A stretch of 5,768 nt of DNA from an uncultured Bacilli bacterium (lineage in GTDB: Bacteria; Bacillota_I; Bacilli_A; RF39; UBA660): NCBI GenBank assembly GCA_949879835.1, contig CATLBU010000047.1:1-5768 (forward strand), in the 5' to 3' direction. This document shows, one piece after another, positions 1-5,768 of the stretch. The notes beneath the pieces were generated by a model. That model worked only from the letters and a program-made list of their open reading frames with translations. It searched no databases and had not been told where the DNA came from. Numbering within the stretch: the stretch's first letter is position 1; each line of letters starts with the position of its first letter. Both the position numbers and the translations under genes were made by a program.

Positions 1-514
1 TTATGACACCACGTTTAAAACATTGGGGGGTTTGACCACAACGTAATTCATTACGCGGTGGAATTTTATGTATACAATTATGATTATTAAGCTGAATAAT
101 GGTATCTGTTGCATTTATCGCTACATCTACAGCATTATATGTTTTCAGAGCTTCAATACAATCATTAATAATACGGTCATTGACCAAAGGACGGACAGCA
201 TCATGAAACAATAAATTTATATCATCTGAATCATACGCATCAATTGCTGATAAACTCGAATCATAACGTTCCTTTCCTCCATGTAAAATCTTTTTTACTT
301 TTATATATTGATTCTCAACTACAATCTTTTCAACTTCACTTATAAATTCCTCTTTAACAACAATAGCTATTTCATCAATATTCAAATTCCGTTCAAAAAC
401 CTCAATTGTATGTTCTATTATTTTTTTGCCAGCAACTTTTTGAAATTGTTTAGGTAAATCTTTCCCTAATCTAGAGCCTTTGCCTCCTGCCAAAATTACA
501 GCTATAGTTTTCAT
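1..514 (-). CDS. IspD/TarI-family cytidylyltransferase, probably alditol-phosphate (ribitol-5-phosphate-type) cytidylyltransferase; 3' end outside window
   Basis: Predicted to transfer CMP from CTP onto a sugar-alcohol phosphate, giving a CDP-activated donor in the cytoplasm. It starts at ATG 514-512 and stays open to the left edge. 171 codons are visible, against roughly 235-240 residues usual for the family, so about the last quarter is missing. Seen directly: the N-terminal nucleotide-binding loop LAGGKGSR (residues 8-15), PKQF (21-24), IIEHTI (32-37), GGKERYDS (79-86), HDAVRPL (104-110), TDTI (136-139), IPPR (151-154) and GQTPQCF (160-166). By my alignment to E. coli IspD, R15, K22, D105, T138 and R154 fall on active-site positions. 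LAGG in place of the PAAG usual in IspD, and the IPPR...GQTPQ segment, look more like TarI than the isoprenoid enzyme IspD. The start overlaps the licD stop as ATGA, which fixes the start and implies coupling. Family is confident; substrate is inferred from motifs and the LicD neighbour. A housekeeping IspD is the alternative, unlikely in this context. Confidence 0.88.
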   Translation of the reverse strand, partial: MKTIAVILAGGKGSRLGKDLPKQFQKVAGKKIIEHTIEVFERNLNIDEIAIVVKEEFISEVEKIVVENQYIKVKKILHGGKERYDSSLSAIDAYDSDDINLLFHDAVRPLVNDRIINDCIEALKTYNAVDVAINATDTIIQLNNHNCIHKIPPRNELRCGQTPQCFKRGVI

Positions 515-1341
515 TTCCAATAACATTTAGATATATGATGTGAAAATTGTTTATCTTTTGATGGAATATCCATATAAGATTTCCCATAGAGTTGTGATAA
601 ATAAGTGTCATATCCTACTGGAGCACTATAAAATTTTCCTTCAAACTCTACTTTTATTTTATCTGAATATATTGCCTTATTATTTGCTTCCTTTATCCCA
701 TAATGGGAAATAGCAGTAATACCAACAATATGGGCAGAATTAAAATCAAATGTTGAAGCCAATAAATTCCATTTTAACAATATTTTCTGTAACGAATTAA
801 TTCCAGCAATTTCTGTAGCTCGAAATAATAATATACTTATATTTTTCATCATTGTAGACAATAAGGTTTTTCCCTTACCCAATTTATATGTAGCACTTTG
901 CAAGATTTTTCCTTTTAAAGAAATTGCAGAATAGAATCGTTTTATTTCCTTTGGACAATCAGGTAGTCCATCTATAGGAAAAACATCTACATTTACGCAC
1001 AACCCTTTTGCATACTTTTTTCTAAGATTTTTTTCATACTTCCATGTTCTAATATCCCCAACTGTTGCAAAAGCAAACGGATAATGATTGTCTCTTCTAT
1101 GGCACATGACTTTTAAATATTCATGTTCAGGGAATTCTATTAAAAAACGTTCATAATCAGGACGAGGCATCATTATATCAATATCATCATCCCAAGGAAT
1201 AAAACCTTTATGACGCACGGCCCCCAACAAAGTTCCACCACATAAAAAATACGTCAATCCTACGTTTTCACAAAAATTTGAAACAAAATCCAATATATGT
1301 AATTCTATTTCTCTCAGTTCTTTAAGTTCTATCTCTTTCAT
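511..1341 (-). CDS. LicD-family phosphotransferase (nucleotidyltransferase fold)
   Basis: LicD proteins move a phospho-substituent from a CDP-activated donor onto a glycan. The founding members attach phosphocholine, and the eukaryotic relatives fukutin and FKRP attach ribitol-5-phosphate. The 276-residue protein carries the hallmark core: GGTLLGAVRHKGFIPW followed by DDDIDIMMPR (residues 35-60), where the Asp cluster is expected to bind the catalytic metal. Further along are NVDVFPIDGLPD (117-128) and a C-terminal block with YSAPVGYD, LYGKSYMDIP and SHH (238-269), all typical of the family. Length is normal and no signal peptide is seen, so it should act in the cytoplasm or on the inner face of the membrane. 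The start at 1341 places the core at the usual distance from the N-terminus. It lies 39 bases after the glycosyltransferase stop, and its TGA overlaps the next ATG (ATGA). The acceptor sugar and the transferred group cannot be read from the sequence. The adjoining TarI-like gene suggests an alditol phosphate over phosphocholine, and no licA, licB or licC partner is visible here. Confidence 0.93.
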   Translation of the reverse strand: MKEIELKELREIELHILDFVSNFCENVGLTYFLCGGTLLGAVRHKGFIPWDDDIDIMMPRPDYERFLIEFPEHEYLKVMCHRRDNHYPFAFATVGDIRTWKYEKNLRKKYAKGLCVNVDVFPIDGLPDCPKEIKRFYSAISLKGKILQSATYKLGKGKTLLSTMMKNISILLFRATEIAGINSLQKILLKWNLLASTFDFNSAHIVGITAISHYGIKEANNKAIYSDKIKVEFEGKFYSAPVGYDTYLSQLYGKSYMDIPSKDKQFSHHISKCYWK

Positions 1342-1380
1342 ACTTCACAATAAATAAGAACTAAATAAAATATATTTCTA

Positions 1381-2601
1381 TTATTTTAATCCTTTAATAA
1401 CTGCCTCATACACTCGTTGCGCACATTGTTTTGCACTAAAGTTAGCTTCTATTTTCTTTGATTCCTCTCCCATTGCTTTTAAATCATGTTTATGAAAAGA
1501 AGCCAAGGTATCAATAATTGTATGCATATTAAATGTATCAAAAACCATTCCGTTTAAATCTTTCTTTACTAATTCAGGATAACATCCATTATATATAGAT
1601 GTAGCAACAGGCAATCCACAAGCCATAGCTTCAGGAACGACCAGACTCCAATTATCCTCAATTGTTGGCATTATAAAAACATCTGCAATAGAATAATATT
1701 TGTAAACTTGTGCATAATTTACTTTTCCTAATAAATGAATACTAGATATATTTCCATATTGCAATCTTAAGCTATCATAAAGATAACCATCACCCAATAA
1801 CATAAGGTTATCATCAGGATATGATTTCACATGCTCAACCCATGCCTGAAGAAGGTACTTAACTCCTTTTCTCTCAACCATTTGTCCCGAAAATAAAAAA
1901 AGCAAGCCTTGCGTTTGTTGATACTCTTTTTTTAATTTCTTTTTATCCTTATCCGTCATTTGAGCAATAGCAGAAACCAATCCCTCACTATCTGCATTCA
2001 TTCCTCCAATATGTATCTTTTCATCATTTACTCCAATAGACTTTAGATACTTTACAGTTTCTGAACCATTTACTAAATATCCAGTTACAAAATAATCTGT
2101 CAATTTTCGGTGTAACACTTTGATCCACCCTGCATTTCTTTCCGTATGCATAGTGCGTTCATAGCCTATATATAATGGTTTTCTTGTAAAAAAAGTATAA
2201 AGGACCAATAAAGGAGTCCATTGAAAAAAACCTTCAGATATTATAATATCTGCTTTTTGCTTTCTTATTAAAGAAAAAAGTCCTTTCGCTATAGGTATTT
2301 TTTTACCACCTTGTTCAGGCGCAAATTCATTGATCTTTTTCGTGAATGTATCATAAACAAGTTCTCCTTCATAAGGTATGGCATTATTTCCCATCACATC
2401 CTGAATTTTAAAAAGTAAATGTTCAAACCCAGGCCTATGATATCGGTTTACAGAGTATAAAACATAAAAATTGCCTTGAAACAATTCGTTTAAATATTTA
2501 TAAAAAGGTAAACGATAATCCAAAAATACAGGATTAGCATACAAAATTTTAGGAGTATTGCTTGTATTCATAAAATATAGTTTTTTTGAGAAAATATCCA
2601 T
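1381..2601 (-). CDS. Glycosyltransferase family 4 (GT-B fold)
   Basis: Predicted to add one sugar from a nucleotide-sugar donor to the growing lipid-linked repeat unit on the cytoplasmic face of the inner membrane. Numbering is from the ATG at 2601 (406 residues). The N-terminal Rossmann half starts at KILYANPVFLDYRLPFY (18-34). The donor-binding half shows FSGQMVERKGVKYLLQAW (237-254), LMLLGDG (266-272), IHLLGKV (288-294), ADVFIMPT (306-313) and NWSLVVPEAMACGLPVA (317-333). The EX7E motif of GT4 enzymes reads D316-x7-E324 here, a conservative change. Start choice: the reading frame is open back to an ATG at 2646, but that would overlap wzy by 46 bases. The ATG at 2601 forms TAATG with the wzy stop and suits coupled reinitiation. 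A third ATG at 2571 (residue 11) sits close to the conserved start of the fold and is nearly as good. Family assignment is firm; donor, acceptor and linkage are unknown. Confidence 0.93.
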   Translation of the reverse strand: MDIFSKKLYFMNTSNTPKILYANPVFLDYRLPFYKYLNELFQGNFYVLYSVNRYHRPGFEHLLFKIQDVMGNNAIPYEGELVYDTFTKKINEFAPEQGGKKIPIAKGLFSLIRKQKADIIISEGFFQWTPLLVLYTFFTRKPLYIGYERTMHTERNAGWIKVLHRKLTDYFVTGYLVNGSETVKYLKSIGVNDEKIHIGGMNADSEGLVSAIAQMTDKDKKKLKKEYQQTQGLLFLFSGQMVERKGVKYLLQAWVEHVKSYPDDNLMLLGDGYLYDSLRLQYGNISSIHLLGKVNYAQVYKYYSIADVFIMPTIEDNWSLVVPEAMACGLPVATSIYNGCYPELVKKDLNGMVFDTFNMHTIIDTLASFHKHDLKAMGEESKKIEANFSAKQCAQRVYEAVIKGLK

Positions 2602-3899
2602 TATAATTTCGAAATAATTACTCTTTGCTGTTTTTTCTTTCGGCATTCGTGCATATACCTATTAAAATACATAATAAGGATCAAGATGAGCATAATTCCT
2701 ATTCCCTTTTGAAAATAAAAACCTCTATATACATTTGAAGCAAAACCTATAGCATATAGATGCACTACAAATAGTAAAAACAGGAAATTACCTATAAATA
2801 TTTTTTTTGATCTTAAGATCTTTAAGCAACTTATAAACAACAAAAGACAAATAAACAATCCTCCTATTAGACCAAAGTCCGAAACAAAATCTCCAATATA
2901 TGTATAAAAAACCTCCACTCTCCTTCCATTTTTATTCAAATAATATTCATCACGCTCTTTGAACGTTGTATACGTTTTCAAACCTATAAGGCTTTTGAAA
3001 AAACATAAATTCACATCTCCTTTTGTATTGTGTTCTCCATAATACATTTCATTATTAAATTTGATAGGGCCTTCTGAAGAGTATAATAAAAGAGAGCCCA
3101 CCATCGTCTTGTCTTGATTGCTTACATTATACCTAGAAAGTGTTATTATTGAAAAAAACACTAAAAACAATATAGAAAATATAGCGCCTACTTTTCTTAT
3201 ATACTTTATTTGCTTTTTCGAAAATAAGTTAACCATCATGAAAAAACAACATATATATAGAATTCCCATGATAATTATTATACCTCGCGTCCCACTATTT
3301 ATTCCACTTAACAAATAATTAATCAGAACAACCCCTAACCCTATTGTTAATATTTTCCTTTCTTTAGAGAAATAATAAAAAAAAAGAAAAGTTGAGGGTA
3401 GTCTAAAATAGATACTCCACTGATTTAATCTAGCCCCTATATTTGAATATATTGACAATTCTTCACTACGCATTGATTTATACAAATCTGCAAAATCTGT
3501 AGTTTGAGTATTTGAAAATAATAATACAATGTTCTCAAAAAAAGGTTCTATGGACAGAATTATAATAAAATAAGAAAGAAGAATAAGAAAGTTGTCATTC
3601 CCAACCGTAGTAATTTTTTTTATTCTTCCATACTTAATAAAAGGATACAAACATAATAAAATACAACTATAAAGATATAAAAAAGGAGCAATCCGTATAT
3701 GACCAAGCTCAAACCCCAATTCCACTAAAATAAAATAATAGAAAAATGAACCTATATGAGATATTGTGAACAGAGTCCATACTAAGGTACCAATATTCCA
3801 TACTTTATATCGTAATAGGAATAAAAAAGTTGTAACATAAAGAGTTATATTCAACATTAAAATAAAAAGATCTTCATTCATAATATTATACCATTGCAA
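2601..3899 (-). CDS. wzy: Wzy-type oligosaccharide repeat-unit polymerase (inner-membrane protein)
   Basis: Predicted to join lipid-linked repeat units at the periplasmic face of the inner membrane. The protein is very hydrophobic, with about ten or eleven likely membrane segments, roughly at 11-29, 37-56, 72-91, 103-127, 163-178, 184-199, 204-224, 236-254, 342-360, 368-387 and 396-412. The stretch 255-341 is a long hydrophilic loop, as expected of Wzy. Sequence support beyond topology is modest: NSGTRG (201-206) before a membrane segment, and YTYIGDFVSDFGLIGG (332-347), which resembles the F/YxYxGxxxxDFGxxG segment of repeat-unit polymerases. The length of 432 residues fits. Wzy proteins diverge so much that position between wzx and a glycosyltransferase is strong support. 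The start at 3899 is possible; an ATG at 3881 (residue 7) is equally good, and no clear ribosome binding site separates them. The stop overlaps the next gene as TAATG. By eye the gene is more AT-rich than wzx, which is common for wzy. Confidence 0.85.
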   Translation of the reverse strand: MQWYNIMNEDLFILMLNITLYVTTFLFLLRYKVWNIGTLVWTLFTISHIGSFFYYFILVELGFELGHIRIAPFLYLYSCILLCLYPFIKYGRIKKITTVGNDNFLILLSYFIIILSIEPFFENIVLLFSNTQTTDFADLYKSMRSEELSIYSNIGARLNQWSIYFRLPSTFLFFYYFSKERKILTIGLGVVLINYLLSGINSGTRGIIIIMGILYICCFFMMVNLFSKKQIKYIRKVGAIFSILFLVFFSIITLSRYNVSNQDKTMVGSLLLYSSEGPIKFNNEMYYGEHNTKGDVNLCFFKSLIGLKTYTTFKERDEYYLNKNGRRVEVFYTYIGDFVSDFGLIGGLFICLLLFISCLKILRSKKIFIGNFLFLLFVVHLYAIGFASNVYRGFYFQKGIGIMLILILIMYFNRYMHECRKKKQQRVIISKL

Positions 3900-4033
3900 A
3901 TATTACATAGATTATAGTACCATGAATACACTCAAATTGGAGCATTCTTCGTTAAAGGATACTTTGGTGTATAAGTACTTAGTGATTATATTTGTCATTA
4001 CTATTTTAATCAAAATGAAAGAACTAGTATATT

Positions 4034-5449
4034 TTATTTCTTTTTTATAGCATCTATTTTTATTGATACGAATTCAAAATTTTCTAAATAAAAAATCAAG
4101 AGAAAACCCACAAATGTATAAAACAATACGATACCAACATTATCCTCAACACAAGTTACAAACCAACATACTAATACATAAGGAAGTGATTGAAATAATG
4201 CCAACAATAATTTCCTGGCAACAACATACAAACTAACTATTTGCTTCCGCAAAAAATAAGATGCTGACAGCAATACCGCCACTTCAGCCAAAACCCAAAC
4301 AATAGCAGAACCTTTTGCTGCCCATGTAGGTACCAATAGTATATTGGCTACCATCCCAACACAAGCTCCTATAATAGAATTTATTAAAATGGAACGATCT
4401 TTTTTTAAAGGCATCAATAACTGAACTATTAATATTTGCTCCATACCGATAATTAACACCAATGGCATCACCATACGCATAGGCGTGATCGCTCCCTCAT
4501 ACCCATTACCTGATATCAGATAAATAATTTCGGGAGCAAAATAAATGGAAAATACAATCAAAGGAATAGAGATCATAAACAACAAATCAAATGATTTGTT
4601 AATCAGACGTTTCACTTCATCCATTCGGTTTTCTGCCACCAACGCACTCATCCGAGGCAACATTACTCCTGTAAACGCTGTAAAAAAAGCTAAAATAATG
4701 CCATGTAATTTAGTTGCTGTTGTATAATATCCTACTTCGGTTACATTGGTGACAAATCCTAAAAAAGTCACATTGAATGAGGTATACATAGAAGTAAGCA
4801 TTGCATATATCCCTAAAATAAAAAAAGAACGCTTATATTCATCCAATACATTTTTATCCCAGATAAAACGAATGAACTTACGGCTATAAAATATATTAAA
4901 GAAGGCATTAAAAACAACAAGCAACACAGACAAAATATAATATATAGAATAATCTGCCGGATGATGTATGAAAAGAAATACACACGCTACATATATAACC
5001 TTTACCAGTAGTGAACGATAGGTGATGTATTTGAATTCCTCAATTCCTCTGTAAAACCATTCTATCAGAAATAAGTTAGCAATAAGCTTACATGCGCCTA
5101 TCATTATTAATGATGCATATTCATTTAATTGAGGAACAAAAATAGAAACCGTCAATAAGCATAGCAACATCAGCAATGTCATACTGGCCATCAAAATCCA
5201 TAAAGCACTAAAAACTTTCGACAATCTTAGTACATCCCCCTTAGCCTTGGCTATTTCACGAATCCCCACCACATTGATTCCCATACTGGAGAACAAAATA
5301 AAATAATTAATAATAGAATCAATAAAATTACAAATCCCAATATTAGTTACCCCTAACACCCGCGAAACGTATGGATATGTCAACATTGGAAATAAAAAGC
5401 TAGACACTGTCAACAAACTACTATATGCAAAATTTTTTTTAATGCCCAT
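4034..5449 (-). CDS. wzx: Wzx-type polysaccharide repeat-unit flippase (MOP superfamily, RfbX-like)
   Basis: Predicted to flip the undecaprenyl-pyrophosphate-linked repeat unit from the cytoplasmic to the periplasmic leaflet of the inner membrane. The protein has 471 residues, a normal length, and about twelve to fourteen hydrophobic segments along its whole length. Family signatures are clear: an N-terminus with PMLTYPYVSRVLG (21-33) and NIGICNFIDSIINYF (36-50), then GINVVGIREIAKAKGD (57-72). WFYRGIEEFKYITYRSLL (131-148) and the GYYTTATKL segment (240-248) follow at the usual places, with the polar turn MPLKKDRS (346-353) between later helices. The ATG at 5449 is preceded by GGGAG, but only two bases separate them, which is short for a working Shine-Dalgarno. 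The start still fits the family N-terminus. It is the first gene of the visible run: upstream are only a palindrome, an inverted repeat and an IS relic. The gap to wzy is 134 bases, the largest between genes here. Confidence 0.95.
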   Translation of the reverse strand: MGIKKNFAYSSLLTVSSFLFPMLTYPYVSRVLGVTNIGICNFIDSIINYFILFSSMGINVVGIREIAKAKGDVLRLSKVFSALWILMASMTLLMLLCLLTVSIFVPQLNEYASLIMIGACKLIANLFLIEWFYRGIEEFKYITYRSLLVKVIYVACVFLFIHHPADYSIYYILSVLLVVFNAFFNIFYSRKFIRFIWDKNVLDEYKRSFFILGIYAMLTSMYTSFNVTFLGFVTNVTEVGYYTTATKLHGIILAFFTAFTGVMLPRMSALVAENRMDEVKRLINKSFDLLFMISIPLIVFSIYFAPEIIYLISGNGYEGAITPMRMVMPLVLIIGMEQILIVQLLMPLKKDRSILINSIIGACVGMVANILLVPTWAAKGSAIVWVLAEVAVLLSASYFLRKQIVSLYVVARKLLLALFQSLPYVLVCWFVTCVEDNVGIVLFYTFVGFLLIFYLENFEFVSIKIDAIKKK

Positions 5450-5456
5450 TACTCCC

Positions 5457-5470
5457 TAAGACAAGTCTTA
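5457..5470. promoter_or_regulatory. 14-base palindrome just upstream of the wzx start
   Basis: TAAGAC-AA-GTCTTA is a perfect 6+6 palindrome ending 8 bases before the wzx ATG and touching the GGGAG at 5452-5456. The half-site GTCTTA, within AAGTCTTA, recurs at 5522-5529. It could be an operator or a small RNA hairpin near the start of translation. Chance is also possible in such AT-rich DNA. Confidence 0.3.
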
Positions 5471-5498
5471 CATTTAACGTATTAAAAATTTAGTTCAT

Positions 5499-5540
5499 AA
5501 AAAATAGGAAAGAAAACATTTAAGTCTTAACCTATTTTTT
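5499..5540. terminator. Perfect 10-bp inverted repeat, possible bidirectional terminator or leader hairpin
   Basis: AAAAAATAGG (5499-5508) and CCTATTTTTT (5531-5540) are exact reverse complements separated by 22 bases. Either strand would give a stem whose 3' arm ends in a run of T, the layout of an A/T-tract bidirectional terminator. The stem has only two G-C pairs and the loop is long, so termination would be weak. It lies 50 bases upstream of wzx and 34 bases from the IS end, so it could close an upstream unit or form part of the wzx leader. Confidence 0.35.
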
Positions 5541-5574
5541 AACTCAAAACAAGAAGGACTAATTCATATTCTTA

Positions 5575-5698
5575 GAGCCTGTTTAAATTTTCCTCAATAA
5601 TAATCTTATAGTGGCAGTTTAACCATTTTCTCTGCCAAATCGAATGTCAGCTCATAGTTTCGGCAGAGTCTTTTATTGTAATCATATTCTTTAGTTTT
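5575..5698 (-). mobile_element. Decayed IS5-type insertion sequence, one end only
   Basis: GAGCCTGTTTAAATTTT at 5575-5591 looks like an IS terminal inverted repeat, and a transposase-like C-terminus reads directly into it on the minus strand, with its TAA lying inside the repeat. This compact end is typical of IS5-family elements. Only about 125 bases are recognisable. The opposite end, the catalytic region and any target duplication are not visible, so the copy is a truncated, immobile relic. Its inner boundary is approximate. Family assignment comes from the peptide pattern and repeat form, without a database match. Confidence 0.6.
5583..5698 (-). pseudogene. C-terminal fragment of an IS5-family (DDE) transposase, frameshifted
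   Basis: From about 5698 down to 5618 the minus strand reads KTKEYDYNKRLC then RNYELTFDLAEKMVK. In that frame it soon stops at TAA 5608-5606. Shifting by one base at about 5616-5617 restores ATIRLLLRKI and then TAA 5585-5583, inside the IS end. The joined peptide follows the C-terminal pattern of IS5-group transposases (xRRLxxxYExxxxxAEAxIxLAxIRLxLRR). The simplest reading is one lost base in an original CTG GCC. Upstream, an in-frame stop at 5722-5720 and no recognisable DDE Glu region show that the rest has been deleted or has decayed. No active transposase can come from it. Confidence 0.6.
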
Positions 5699-5768
5699 TA
5701 TGTGAAACAAAAGAACAAATTATATTTCACTAATCCTAGTGATTCAACCTGCTTTTAATAACACTGCT

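Larger units (their letters stand above)
5450..5768. other. Gene-free stretch upstream of wzx
   Basis: No intact reading frame of credible length is seen on either strand. The stretch contains, from the wzx side, a 14-base palindrome, a 10-bp inverted repeat with a 22-base spacer, and the end of a decayed insertion sequence. Beyond about 5700 nothing can be assigned. If wzx has its own promoter it should lie here on the minus strand. I found only weak matches to the Bacteroides TTTG / TAnnTTTG pattern (for example TAAATTTT at about 5485-5492) and do not call one. Alternatively the operon is transcribed through this stretch from further upstream. Confidence 0.7.

Noticed and set aside
3118..3318. 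Plus-strand reading frame of 66 codons inside wzy
   Set aside because: It is antisense to a well supported membrane-protein gene, has no recognisable motif, and is expected by chance opposite AT-rich hydrophobic coding DNA.
3377..3385. Nine-A tract in wzy, and an eight-base tract near the wzx start (5433-5440), as possible phase-variation sites
   Set aside because: Runs of this length are common in DNA this AT-rich, both genes are in frame, and nothing else suggests slippage control.
3900..3910. TAATATTTG just before wzy as a Bacteroides -7 promoter element
   Set aside because: Spacing within the element is off by one, no TTTG lies at the right distance upstream, and it would place the transcript start at the start codon.
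4545..4727. Plus-strand reading frame of 60 codons inside wzx
   Set aside because: It is antisense to the flippase gene and has no family features; treated as a shadow.
5499..5540. Possible invertible capsule promoter of the Bacteroides type
   Set aside because: The repeat arms are only 10 bp and 22 bases apart. Known invertible capsule promoters have longer arms flanking a promoter-sized segment, and no recombinase gene is present here.
5727..5742. Small hairpin TCACTA-ATCC-TAGTGA
   Set aside because: A six-base stem rich in A/T with no clear T-run or gene relationship; likely chance, though it could follow an upstream stop codon.
5744..5768. Minus-strand frame reading AVLLKAG and then TGA at the right edge, perhaps the end of an upstream gene
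   Set aside because: Only seven codons are in the window and no family can be recognised; flanking sequence is needed.

Overview
The window is part of a surface-polysaccharide (capsule or exopolysaccharide) biosynthesis locus from an AT-rich bacterium, most probably a member of the Bacteroidales. That assignment rests on the AT-rich coding style, the near absence of strong Shine-Dalgarno sequences, the gene types and their packing, and an IS relic with a GAGCCTGTTTAAA-type end. It is an inference and has not been tested by a search.

All five genes read on the minus strand, so transcription runs from high to low coordinates. The order is a Wzx-type lipid-linked repeat-unit flippase (5449-4034), a Wzy-type repeat-unit polymerase (3899-2601), a GT4 glycosyltransferase (start most likely 2601, stop 1381), a LicD-family phosphotransferase (1341-511), and a cytidylyltransferase of the IspD/TarI family (start 514, cut off by the left edge). 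wzy and the glycosyltransferase gene share a TAATG stop/start. licD and the cytidylyltransferase gene share an ATGA stop/start. These overlaps point to one translationally coupled operon.

Together the genes describe a Wzx/Wzy-dependent pathway. The GT4 enzyme adds a sugar to a repeat unit on undecaprenyl phosphate, Wzx flips the unit across the inner membrane, and Wzy polymerises it in the periplasm. The LicD/cytidylyltransferase pair would decorate the unit with a phospho-substituent from a CDP-activated donor. By the cytidylyltransferase motifs the best guess is a CDP-alditol such as CDP-ribitol.

The 319 bases upstream of wzx (5450-5768) hold no intact gene. They contain a short palindrome next to the wzx start, a 10-bp perfect inverted repeat that could act as a terminator or leader hairpin, and the 3' end of a decayed IS5-type insertion sequence. 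The last 40 or so codons of its transposase can still be read if one missing base is allowed for. The 134-base gap between wzx and wzy holds no gene that can be supported.
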